A stretch of DNA of 9,551 nt from Psychrobacter sp. UBA6766 (GTDB lineage: Bacteria > Pseudomonadota > Gammaproteobacteria > Pseudomonadales > Moraxellaceae), in the NCBI RefSeq assembly GCF_002453355.1, contig NZ_DKGQ01000031.1:17673-27223 (forward strand), written 5' to 3'. Under the pieces are notes generated by a model, which ran no database searches, was not told where the DNA came from, and was given only the letters and a program-made list of their open reading frames with translations. The position numbers and the translations under genes are program-made. Below, one piece after another: positions 1 through 6,344 of the stretch. How positions within the stretch are numbered: the first letter of the stretch is position 1; the number at the start of each line of letters is the position of its first letter.

Positions 1-314
1 CATTCAGTATTAACACAACTCAGTACGAACGAATAAGCTGGCATCAATGCTCAGTATCAATAACCGTATTAACGATAAATAAGATAAAATTTTTCAATCC
101 TACTTATAAACCATTTTTACAGGAATCTGCAAGTATTATTGTTTTGAAGTAAGCGATAAAAGGTAGGAGAATAAGGATAAGCGGTAAAAAAACAGACGAT
201 AAATCCGCGAAGGATTTTAGAAATTTAGTGAGAAATTCAGGAAAAAGAAACAACCATTAACTTAAACGCTGGTTATAAAAAAGTAAAATAAAGCGCTAAA
301 CGTAAACAAAGGCG
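1..314. other. AT-rich non-coding stretch downstream of the membrane protein gene
   Basis: No convincing gene lies here on either strand; the sequence is AT-rich with many stops. Read on the minus strand, it is the 3' flank of the membrane-protein gene ending at 315. A 6-bp stem (AAATCC at 201-206, GGATTT at 212-217) has a 5-base loop. On the minus strand this stem is followed, after about ten bases, by seven Ts (complement of 186-192), so it could be a poor intrinsic terminator for the leftward genes. The gap between stem and T-run makes that weak. The 14-mer at 43-56 recurs at 3974-3987. Confidence 0.5.
43..56 (+). repeat. 14-nt direct repeat, copy 1 (copy 2 at 3974-3987)
   Basis: ATCAATGCTCAGTA occurs at 43-56 and again, identically and in the same orientation, at 3974-3987. 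Both copies lie in non-coding DNA downstream (on the minus strand) of a leftward gene. Around the second copy, TCAGTACTGA (3982-3991) is a perfect 10-bp palindrome; the first copy diverges there. The match could be a small dispersed repeat or chance in AT-rich DNA. Confidence 0.35.
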
Positions 315-806
315 TTAATCATCGCTCATCTTGATATTGGCATGGCGTTTAGTCAAAGCCTGACCTTGGAGGATAGCCTTAGCAGCGGTTGCTTCTTGGA
401 TATTATCAAAACCGCCAATTAAATATTTACGAATGTCATCACAATCGACAATCTGAAGCTGCTCGCCAATCAGAATGATTTTATCGCCGTCAGTCAGATG
501 GATATGCTCGCGTTTACCATGATTGTCATGGACAATCTCGCCGTCACGTATCCACAATACGCCGCTACTAATAACACCGCTCATGGCCTTTTTACGCTGT
601 TGGCGTTGCCGATTAAAAATAAAGCTGCCAATAATCAGCAGTGCTAAAGCGCCAATCGCTAAGCGCTCAGGCAACAAACTCATGGCCAACGCCACCCCTA
701 CTGCCCCAACCAGTAACGCTAAGCCAAACCAAAACAGGCCATTGTCAGCCGCTGGCGACTGATCTTGCAAGGTGATTTTGGCGCCGTCATCGGTCAGCTT
801 TAGCAT
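315..806 (-). CDS. Small membrane protein of unknown function, two predicted transmembrane helices
   Basis: This 163-residue protein is not one I recognise. Residues about 23-45 and 48-65 are hydrophobic and form a likely helical hairpin joined by a short turn (LPER). The second helix is followed by a strongly basic stretch (RQRQQRKK, about 66-73), so by the positive-inside rule both ends should face the cytoplasm. The remaining 90 residues look like a small soluble beta-rich domain (about 78-125) and a short helical tail. There is no signal peptide, cysteine cluster or enzyme motif. The ATG at 806 is preceded by AGGTAA (complement of 813-818) with about nine bases between the AGG and the start, which supports this start. 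It lies 80 bases downstream of rph on the same strand with no obvious terminator between, so co-transcription with rph is plausible. That does not establish a shared function. Confidence 0.75.
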   Translation of the reverse strand: MLKLTDDGAKITLQDQSPAADNGLFWFGLALLVGAVGVALAMSLLPERLAIGALALLIIGSFIFNRQRQQRKKAMSGVISSGVLWIRDGEIVHDNHGKREHIHLTDGDKIILIGEQLQIVDCDDIRKYLIGGFDNIQEATAAKAILQGQALTKRHANIKMSDD

Positions 807-886
807 GCATGATTACCTATTAGAGAGCAATAAAAGAGTAGAGGTTCTAGGTTTCAGTAAAATTTCATAAAAGAAAATTTAAAAAC

Positions 887-1603
887 TTACCAACCCAACG
901 CTGTTTTTTGCATATCGATCAGCTCAGCGATACCTTTCTCAGCAAGAATCAGCATATCGTCTGCTTGAGCGCGGGTAAACGGTTTTTCTTCTGCGGTGCC
1001 TTGAAGCTCAATGAACTCGCCTTTTTGCGTCATGACCACGTTTAAATCGGTGTCACAGCTGGCATCTTCTTCGTAATTTAAATCAAGATACGCTTCGCCA
1101 TCTTTCATACCAACCGACACTGCCGCCACCAAACCGATCAAGGGATCAGCTTTTAGCTTTTTGTTTTTTTGCAGGCTCTCTAGCGCATCGATAAGAGCAA
1201 CAGCGGCGCCCGTTATGCTTGCAGTACGTGTGCCGCCATCCGCTTGCAACACATCACAGTCAAGATAAATGGTATTTTCACCAAGCTTACTTAAATCAAT
1301 CATTGCTCGTAAACTACGACCAATTAAACGCTGAATTTCTTGCGTTCGACCTGACTGTTTACCACGCGCCGCTTCACGCTGATTACGAGTATTGGTTGCC
1401 CGTGGCAACATACCGTATTCAGCGGTAATCCAGCCTTTACCTTTACCTTTGAGCCAGCGCGGTACGCCCGACTCCACACTCGCCGTACATAGTACTTTGG
1501 TATCGCCAAAGCTGACCAATACTGAGCCTTCGGCATGCTTCGTGTAATGGCGCTCAAAGCTAATCGAGCGAAGTTGATTAAGCTCACGGTTGTCAATACG
1601 CAT
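887..1603 (-). CDS. rph: Ribonuclease PH (tRNA 3'-end processing phosphorolytic exoribonuclease)
   Basis: RNase PH removes nucleotides downstream of the CCA end of tRNA precursors. It uses inorganic phosphate and releases nucleoside diphosphates; the family acts as a hexameric ring in the cytoplasm. The 238-residue length equals that typical for the family, and the whole protein is one RNase PH fold. Family landmarks are present: the N-terminal R-x5-R-x2-SFERHY region, Arg86 in SGRTQEI, the phosphate-binding GGTRTASITGA loop (123-133, with Arg126), and the acidic catalytic segment SCDTDLN (182-188, Asp184 and Asp186). No key residue is missing, so it should be active. The start at 1603 has AGGA (complement of 1610-1613) six bases upstream. 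It is flanked by an acyl-CoA ligase gene upstream (183-base gap containing a hairpin) and the small membrane protein gene downstream. Confidence 0.97.
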   Translation of the reverse strand: MRIDNRELNQLRSISFERHYTKHAEGSVLVSFGDTKVLCTASVESGVPRWLKGKGKGWITAEYGMLPRATNTRNQREAARGKQSGRTQEIQRLIGRSLRAMIDLSKLGENTIYLDCDVLQADGGTRTASITGAAVALIDALESLQKNKKLKADPLIGLVAAVSVGMKDGEAYLDLNYEEDASCDTDLNVVMTQKGEFIELQGTAEEKPFTRAQADDMLILAEKGIAELIDMQKTALGW

Positions 1604-1719
1604 AAATTTTCCTAGTACAATGTTGTAAAAGTAGAGTTATAAAAAGTTATCAAATAACAGGCTCGTCGTTATATCAGCGGACGCGCTAGCAGATGAAAAG
1701 ATGACGTTATCCTAACGTG

Positions 1720-1763
1720 GCAGCGGCGCAATAGCAAGATTTCCCAAGCTATTACGCCGCTGC
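1720..1763 (-). terminator. Long hairpin between the acyl-CoA ligase gene and rph, possible terminator
   Basis: The outer arms GCAGCGGCG (1720-1728) and CGCCGCTGC (1755-1763) pair perfectly. The inner arms AATAGC (1730-1735) and GCTATT (1748-1753) also pair, around a 12-base loop. The single internal position (C1729/A1754) is a mismatch in plus-strand RNA but a G-U wobble in minus-strand RNA. The minus transcript therefore forms an uninterrupted 16-bp stem, starting 24 bases after the ligase stop. The T-run (TTTT, 1764-1767) lies on the plus-strand side, so it is not a textbook intrinsic terminator for the leftward genes. It may instead be a 3'-end stabilising or processing hairpin. Confidence 0.5.
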
Positions 1764-1786
1764 TTTTGAAAGTTTTAGCGCTGACT

Positions 1787-3568
1787 TTATTCTAACCCCT
1801 CCATCTTACGCAATTCTTTACGGAGAATTTTACCGACGTTTGATTTTGGTAATTCATCAACGAATTGAATATGGCGCGGACGTTTATAGCCCGTCAATTG
1901 TTTTTTGCCAAAATCAAGCAGCTCTTGCTCGGTCACGTCGCCTTTTTTGACCACAAATAGCTTTGGATCTTCGCCGCGATCGTCATTAGGAATGCCGATA
2001 GCGCCACATTCTACGACATTAGGATGCTCGCTCATGGCTTCTTCGATTTCATTTGGATAAACGTTAAATCCTGACACCAAAATCATGTCTTTTTTGCGGT
2101 CAACGATTTTGATAAAACCTTTTTCATCCATGATACCGATATCGCCCGTTTTCAAAAAGCCATTTGTAGTAAAGGTTTCAGCCGTTTCTTCTGGACGATT
2201 TTGATAGCCAATCATCACCTGTGGACCTTTTACACAGATTTCACCGCGATCACCGAGAGCTACTTCATTTTCATCATCATCGATTAAAATAATATCCGTA
2301 CTAGAGGCAGGAATACCAATTTTTCCGGTAAACTCAGAGATGGTCATCGGGTTAAAGGCAACCACGGGCGACGTTTCAGACAAGCCATAACCTTCAACGA
2401 TGGGCAGACCAGTAATTTTATGCCACTCTTTTGCCACACTTGGCAAGACCGACATGCCGCCGCCAATCGATGCTTTTAAGTTAGAGAAATCTAAGTCAGC
2501 AAAGCCTTCTTTGTGTACCAAACCATTAAATAAGGTATTTACCGCAGGGATAAATGCGGGTTTATATTTGCCCATCTCTTTGATCAAACCATCCAAATCA
2601 CGCGGATTTGGAATCAGCAGTCCTGCATAACCTCGGTACATGCCATACATACCACAAACCATAAATGAGAACACATGGTATAACGGTAGGGCGGTTAAAA
2701 TCACATCATTGGCGTCGACATCATCGTCAAAGGCGCTGTCCATTAAAACACTAATTTGGAGCATATTAGCAACTAAGTTGCCGTGCGATAGCATCGCGCC
2801 TTTGGCAACACCCGTCGTACCGCCGGTATATTGTAATAATGCCACATCGCTTAAGTTTAAATCAGGGCGCTTGTACTTGCTGGCAGAAACGGCATTTAAT
2901 GCATGCTTAAAGCTGATGCTCTCAGGTAAACGGTAAGCGGGAATCATTTTTTTAACATGGCGCGCGACAAGGTTAACAACGGTGCCTTTGACTAAACCGA
3001 GCATATCGCCCAATTTACAGACAATAACGTGCTTCACTTGACCTTTATCTTCAGCTTCTTGATAGGTTTTGGCAAAGTTTTCAACGATAAATAACGCTTT
3101 AGCGCCGCTATCGTTTAGCTGATGCGACAACTCGCGACTGGTATATAGCGGGTTGACGTTGACCAAAATCATGCCAGCGCGGATGATACCGAGCATCACG
3201 ATAGGATACTGCAAAATATTGGGCATCATGACGGCGACTTTATCGCCTTTAACCAGTCCTAAGGACTGCAAATAGCTGGCAATTTGGCGGCTATATAAAT
3301 CTAACTGCTTAAAGGTGATTGACGAACCCATACAAATATAAGCGGGTTTTTGTCCATAACGGCTAAAATTACGCTCGAACACTTCCAGTAAAGACGTATT
3401 GTCTTCCGGCATATCGATAGTTGCATTGATGCCATAGCGCTCATACGCGCCTAACCACGGACGGTCGCTGTCTATCGTCGGCATGGTAGGAAAGGTATTT
3501 TCAACCATTGATTGGTTATCTGCCGAAGCGTTATGGTTTTTGGCTTCTTTATTGGTACTGTCCGTCAT
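1787..3568 (-). CDS. fadD: Long-chain fatty acid--CoA ligase (FadD-type), copy 1
   Basis: This ANL-superfamily enzyme activates a fatty acid with ATP to acyl-AMP and then transfers it to CoA. It acts at the inner face of the membrane and feeds beta-oxidation or phospholipid synthesis. Motifs in the 593-residue protein are the nucleotide-binding YTGGTTGVAKGA (247-258), YGLSETSP (394-401), TGDIG (474-478) and the fatty-acyl-CoA synthetase signature at 490-509 (DRKKDMILVSGFN onward). The catalytic C-terminal lysine is Lys580 in SNVGKIL. It is longer than E. coli FadD (561) because of a polar N-terminal extension of about 24 residues absent from its neighbour copy. The start at 3568 is favoured by AGGGA (complement of 3574-3578) five bases upstream; Met21 has no Shine-Dalgarno. 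It has its own 480-base upstream region after a terminator, so it is probably transcribed separately from the other ligase gene. Chain-length preference cannot be read from sequence. Confidence 0.93.
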   Translation of the reverse strand: MTDSTNKEAKNHNASADNQSMVENTFPTMPTIDSDRPWLGAYERYGINATIDMPEDNTSLLEVFERNFSRYGQKPAYICMGSSITFKQLDLYSRQIASYLQSLGLVKGDKVAVMMPNILQYPIVMLGIIRAGMILVNVNPLYTSRELSHQLNDSGAKALFIVENFAKTYQEAEDKGQVKHVIVCKLGDMLGLVKGTVVNLVARHVKKMIPAYRLPESISFKHALNAVSASKYKRPDLNLSDVALLQYTGGTTGVAKGAMLSHGNLVANMLQISVLMDSAFDDDVDANDVILTALPLYHVFSFMVCGMYGMYRGYAGLLIPNPRDLDGLIKEMGKYKPAFIPAVNTLFNGLVHKEGFADLDFSNLKASIGGGMSVLPSVAKEWHKITGLPIVEGYGLSETSPVVAFNPMTISEFTGKIGIPASSTDIILIDDDENEVALGDRGEICVKGPQVMIGYQNRPEETAETFTTNGFLKTGDIGIMDEKGFIKIVDRKKDMILVSGFNVYPNEIEEAMSEHPNVVECGAIGIPNDDRGEDPKLFVVKKGDVTEQELLDFGKKQLTGYKRPRHIQFVDELPKSNVGKILRKELRKMEGLE

Positions 3569-3777
3569 AATCTTCCCTAAATATTACTGTTAGTAAGTTG
3601 CTATCAAAATTTATTAAATAGAATCACCGTGGTTTACAATCACTGAGTTATAAAAGCAAAAACTTGTGAATAAGAAATCTTATTACGTAAGAAACTGCTT
3701 ATTCAAGAGAGTTTGTCATTCACGAAATTTTAAGTTAATAATCCCGAGACATATAGAGCATGCCTAAGGATGTTCAT

Positions 3778-3803
3778 GACGATAATATTCTACATTTATC
3801 GTC
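3778..3803. repeat. 8-bp inverted repeat upstream of the acyl-CoA ligase gene, candidate operator
   Basis: GACGATAA (3778-3785) and its exact reverse complement TTATCGTC (3796-3803) are separated by 10 bases, so the arm centres lie roughly two helical turns apart, as for a dimeric regulator. It lies about 210-235 bases upstream of the ligase start, which is far for a simple repressor site. No T-run follows on either strand, so it does not look like a terminator. Its function is unknown. Confidence 0.35.
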
Positions 3804-3891
3804 AAATACACCTATTAAATAGAAAACTTATGGGCAAGGACTATAGCAGTTTTGCGCCCAGTTCTCTATGAATACTAGCAAACCCTCATAG

Positions 3892-3936
3892 AAAAACAAA
3901 AAAAATGATAAGGCCCTTTGTATAAGACCTTATCAT
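3892..3936 (-). terminator. Rho-independent terminator of the upstream acyl-CoA ligase gene
   Basis: Read on the minus strand, ATGATAAGG (complement of 3928-3936) pairs perfectly with CCTTATCAT (complement of 3905-3913) across a 14-base loop that can extend the stem by CTT/AAG. The stem is followed at once by seven Ts, a G and five more Ts (complement of 3892-3904). This is a textbook intrinsic terminator about 115 bases beyond the stop at 4051. It separates the two ligase transcription units. The plus-strand side has no comparable T-run, so it acts in one direction. Confidence 0.88.
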
Positions 3937-3973
3937 CTTTCACCATTATCCTAGCAAATATCAAGACATTTTT

Positions 3974-3987
3974 ATCAATGCTCAGTA
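3974..3987 (+). repeat. 14-nt direct repeat, copy 2 (copy 1 at 43-56)
   Basis: This second identical copy of ATCAATGCTCAGTA lies between the stop of the ligase at 4051 and its terminator. It therefore falls inside that gene's 3' untranslated region on the opposite strand. It overlaps the perfect palindrome TCAGTACTGA (3982-3991). Confidence 0.35.
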
Positions 3988-4050
3988 CTGATATATCGCT
4001 ATAAAAAGTCCGCTAAATTTGGTATTGGACTGTTTATAATATGAGACGGT

Positions 4051-5778
4051 TTAAGCGTGATTCTTTTCTTCTAGCGCCCGTAAATCTTTATGTAAAATCT
4101 TACCAACGTTAGATTTTGGCAGCTCATCGATGAATTCAACATAACGAGGGCGCTTATAACCCGTGAGGTTTTCTTTGGCATAGGCAAGTACTTCTTCTTT
4201 AGTCAAGCTTGCGTCACTACGAACGACGAAAATCTTTGGTACTTCGCCACTTTTTTCATCCTCAACACCAATAACGCCACATTCCAAAATTTTTGGATGA
4301 CCGGCCATGACGTCTTCCACTTCGTTTGGATAAACGTTAAAGCCTGACACCAAAATCATATTCTTTTTGCGATCGACAATTTTAAAGTAACCCTCTTCGT
4401 CCATTACGCCGATATCGCCAGTACGGAAATAGCCATCAGAGGTCATGACTTCAGCCGTAGCATCTTCACGCTTCCAATAGCCTTTCATGACCTGCGGGCC
4501 TCGAACACAAATTTCACCGCGCTCACCTATTGGTAGTTCATTGCCTTCTTCATCCAAGATCGCCATGTCGGTCGCTGGCATCGGTAGACCGATATTTCCT
4601 GAGAACTCGCCTGTACCTTGCGGGTTGGCAGAAGCAACAGGAGACGTCTCTGATAGGCCATAACCTTGAACGATAATATTTCCCGTTATTTTTTCCCATT
4701 TTTCAGCAGTGGCCTTAAGTACCGCCATACCGCCGCCCATAGACATCTCAAGCTTGCTATGGTCTAAGGCTTTAAACGCTTCACTGTTGGCTAAGGCATT
4801 AAACAAAGTGTTTACAGCTGGGAAAAACGCCGGTGGGTAGTCTTTATAGGCTTTGATTAAGCTTGCGCCATCACGTGGGTTTGGTACCAATAGACCAATA
4901 CAACCACGATATAAACCAAACATACCGCAAACGGTAAAAGAGAAAATATGGTACAGCGGCAAGGCGGTCATAATGACTGGCTGCTCACCACTGCCTTCAA
5001 ATTTATCAAATGCGTCACCAAGATAGGTATCACACTGGATAAGGTTGGCGACTAAGTTGCCGTGCGTCAGCATTGCGCCTTTAGCGACACCCGTCGTACC
5101 ACCGGTATACTGAAGGACGGCAACATCGTCGAGACCAATACCTTTAGGACGCTGGTAATTATCAGCAGAAAAACGATTCAGTGCTTTTTTAAACTTCACA
5201 CTACCTTTAATATGATAATCAGGCACCATCTTTTTAACGTGGCGAACGACGGCATTGACGATGAAGCCTTTTAATGGGCTCATTAAATCGCCCATTGAAG
5301 TCACAATGACATGGTCGACCAAATGCTTACCAATATCTTCATAAGTTTTGGCGAAGTTTTCTAGCAAAATAAGTACTTTGGCATCCGAGTCTGTTAGCTG
5401 ATGCTCAAGCTCTTTTGAGGTATAAAGTGGATTGACATTGACCAAGGTCATACCCGCACGAATCACGCCCAATACCGCAACAGGTAACTGTAAAATGTTT
5501 GGCATCATAACAGCGACTTTATCGCCTTTTTTCAGCCCAAGTGACTGTAGGTAGGCGGCGACTTGTTTACTATAAATATCTAATTGTTCATAAGAGAGTT
5601 TAACATCCATACAAACAAAAGCCGTCTTACCAGCATGTTTAACAAAATTTTGCTCAAGGACATCAATTAACGAGGTATCAGCAGCTGGCATATTAATATC
5701 GTATTGAATACCTAGCTTTTCATAAGTTTTAACCCATACTTTGTCATTACGACGAATTAAGTTACCTTGATTTTCCAT
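4051..5778 (-). CDS. fadD: Long-chain fatty acid--CoA ligase (FadD-type), copy 2
   Basis: This is a 575-residue acyl-CoA synthetase with the same reaction as its downstream paralogue. It carries YTGGTTGVAKGA (224-235), YGLSETSP (373-380), TGDIG (453-457), the fatty-acyl-CoA synthetase signature at 469-488 (DRKKNMILVSGFN onward) and Lys560 in SNVGKIL, so it should be active. Its length is nearer the usual FadD size than the 593-residue copy. The copies align over their full length without large gaps apart from the N-terminal extension. The loop around 250-270 and the acyl-pocket region differ in sequence, which would permit different chain-length preference (inference). The start at 5778 is preceded by AGGAG (complement of 5789-5793) with a ten-base spacer, slightly long. 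It is the first gene leftward from the divergent region shared with parC and ends in its own intrinsic terminator, so it is probably monocistronic. Which of the two is the orthologue of E. coli fadD is not decidable here. Confidence 0.94.
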   Translation of the reverse strand: MENQGNLIRRNDKVWVKTYEKLGIQYDINMPAADTSLIDVLEQNFVKHAGKTAFVCMDVKLSYEQLDIYSKQVAAYLQSLGLKKGDKVAVMMPNILQLPVAVLGVIRAGMTLVNVNPLYTSKELEHQLTDSDAKVLILLENFAKTYEDIGKHLVDHVIVTSMGDLMSPLKGFIVNAVVRHVKKMVPDYHIKGSVKFKKALNRFSADNYQRPKGIGLDDVAVLQYTGGTTGVAKGAMLTHGNLVANLIQCDTYLGDAFDKFEGSGEQPVIMTALPLYHIFSFTVCGMFGLYRGCIGLLVPNPRDGASLIKAYKDYPPAFFPAVNTLFNALANSEAFKALDHSKLEMSMGGGMAVLKATAEKWEKITGNIIVQGYGLSETSPVASANPQGTGEFSGNIGLPMPATDMAILDEEGNELPIGERGEICVRGPQVMKGYWKREDATAEVMTSDGYFRTGDIGVMDEEGYFKIVDRKKNMILVSGFNVYPNEVEDVMAGHPKILECGVIGVEDEKSGEVPKIFVVRSDASLTKEEVLAYAKENLTGYKRPRYVEFIDELPKSNVGKILHKDLRALEEKNHA

Positions 5779-6151
5779 AATCTTCTTGCTCCTAATAAGT
5801 GATGCAACTGTTGGTCTTAGCCATCATACTGCGGCAAACGTAAAAACTTGGACAAATATAAAAATCTGAAGCACAAGCCGGCCATAATGACGGCAAATGA
5901 GACTGACGGGATTGATATGCCGTAATAACTCAACAATTTAGCAGTAAATAGCCCTTTGTTGTTTAACATACACACTTTATACAAACTACTCAATACAAAA
6001 GATTGCTACCTGAGTCCGCAAAGCCGCTTGACGAGCGATAACGCACTCTATATCAAGGAGTTATCTGTGTTATTTAGCTAAATAATCAAAGCGCTATAGA
6101 CAATATCACTCAAAATATAAAACACTAAAAATGAGATAAAAAGTAAATAGT

Positions 6152-6179
6152 CGATAAATTCAGTATAGTGAATTTATCG
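6152..6179. repeat. Perfect 11-bp inverted repeat upstream of parC
   Basis: CGATAAATTCA (6152-6162) and TGAATTTATCG (6169-6179) are exact reverse complements around a six-base loop (GTATAG). No T-run follows on either strand, so it is a poor terminator candidate. It may be an operator or a small dispersed palindromic repeat. The core TATAGTG inside it reappears inverted as CACTATA at about 6200-6206. Confidence 0.6.
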
Positions 6180-6287
6180 GTCAAAATCTATCTAGCAGTC
6201 ACTATAGAAGGACGTCATACACTGTCGTTTATACTGACTTATCCCTTTTTAATTCTGCCAATATCCTTTACGATAGCACTATCTTAT

Positions 6288-6315
6288 TTGTCCGATTAAA
6301 CCAATTATTTATAGC
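6288..6315 (+). promoter_or_regulatory. Candidate sigma-70 promoter of parC
   Basis: TTGTCC (6288-6293, four of six matches to the -35 consensus) is followed after 16 bases by TATAGC (6310-6315, four of six matches to the -10 consensus). This would start transcription near 6322, about 20-25 bases before the parC ATG. The leader would be short and lacks a good Shine-Dalgarno. The call rests on motif matching only, and alternatives exist further upstream. Confidence 0.3.
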
Positions 6316-6344
6316 TATTAAAAACTAAAAGCGAACCCTATTTT

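Larger units (their letters stand above)
3569..4050. other. Intergenic region between the two acyl-CoA ligase genes
   Basis: No gene is supported in these 482 bases. From the right, they hold the intrinsic terminator of the upstream ligase (3892-3936), then the presumed promoter and operator region of the ligase gene starting at 3568. Dyads that could bind a regulator include GACGATAA/TTATCGTC (3778-3785 and 3796-3803, 10-base spacer), AATAAG/CTTATT (3669-3674 and 3679-3684) and the 8-bp palindrome TTACGTAA (3683-3690). Read on the minus strand, TTGAAT - 18 bases - TAAGAT is a weak promoter candidate around 3675-3705. I see no clear PsrA or FadR consensus. The second copy of the 14-nt repeat is at 3974-3987. 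Confidence 0.5.
5779..6344. other. Divergent intergenic region between the acyl-CoA ligase gene and parC
   Basis: These 566 AT-rich bases contain no supported gene on either strand. They must carry the promoters of two divergent genes. Plus-strand candidates are TTGACG - 15 bases - TATATC (6028-6054; good -35, short spacer) and TTGTCC - 16 bases - TATAGC (6288-6315), closer to parC. A perfect 11-bp inverted repeat lies at 6152-6179. Other weak dyads are ACGGCA/TGCCGT (around 5890-5925) and GATAAC/GTTATC (6037-6042 and 6060-6065). The region is long for two housekeeping promoters, but I found no small RNA signature or short ORF with a convincing ribosome binding site. Confidence 0.5.

Noticed and set aside
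201..217. Intrinsic terminator for the leftward membrane-protein gene
   Set aside because: The stem has only six pairs and the T-run is about ten bases away, so it is mentioned only in the gap description.
523..762. 79-codon plus-strand open frame opposite the small membrane protein
   Set aside because: The minus-strand frame has a membrane-hairpin pattern and a Shine-Dalgarno; this one has neither, and its proline/serine/lysine-rich translation looks like a shadow.
1219..1428. Plus-strand open frame opposite rph
   Set aside because: It lies wholly within rph in antisense, with no family resemblance or ribosome binding site.
2400..2936. Two plus-strand open frames opposite the acyl-CoA ligase gene
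   Set aside because: They are antisense to conserved FadD coding sequence, their composition reflects the complementary codons, and no initiation signal is seen.
3832..3859. GGGC...GCCC hairpin upstream of the ligase gene
   Set aside because: It is a short stem with a two-base bulge and no flanking T-run, not distinguishable from chance.
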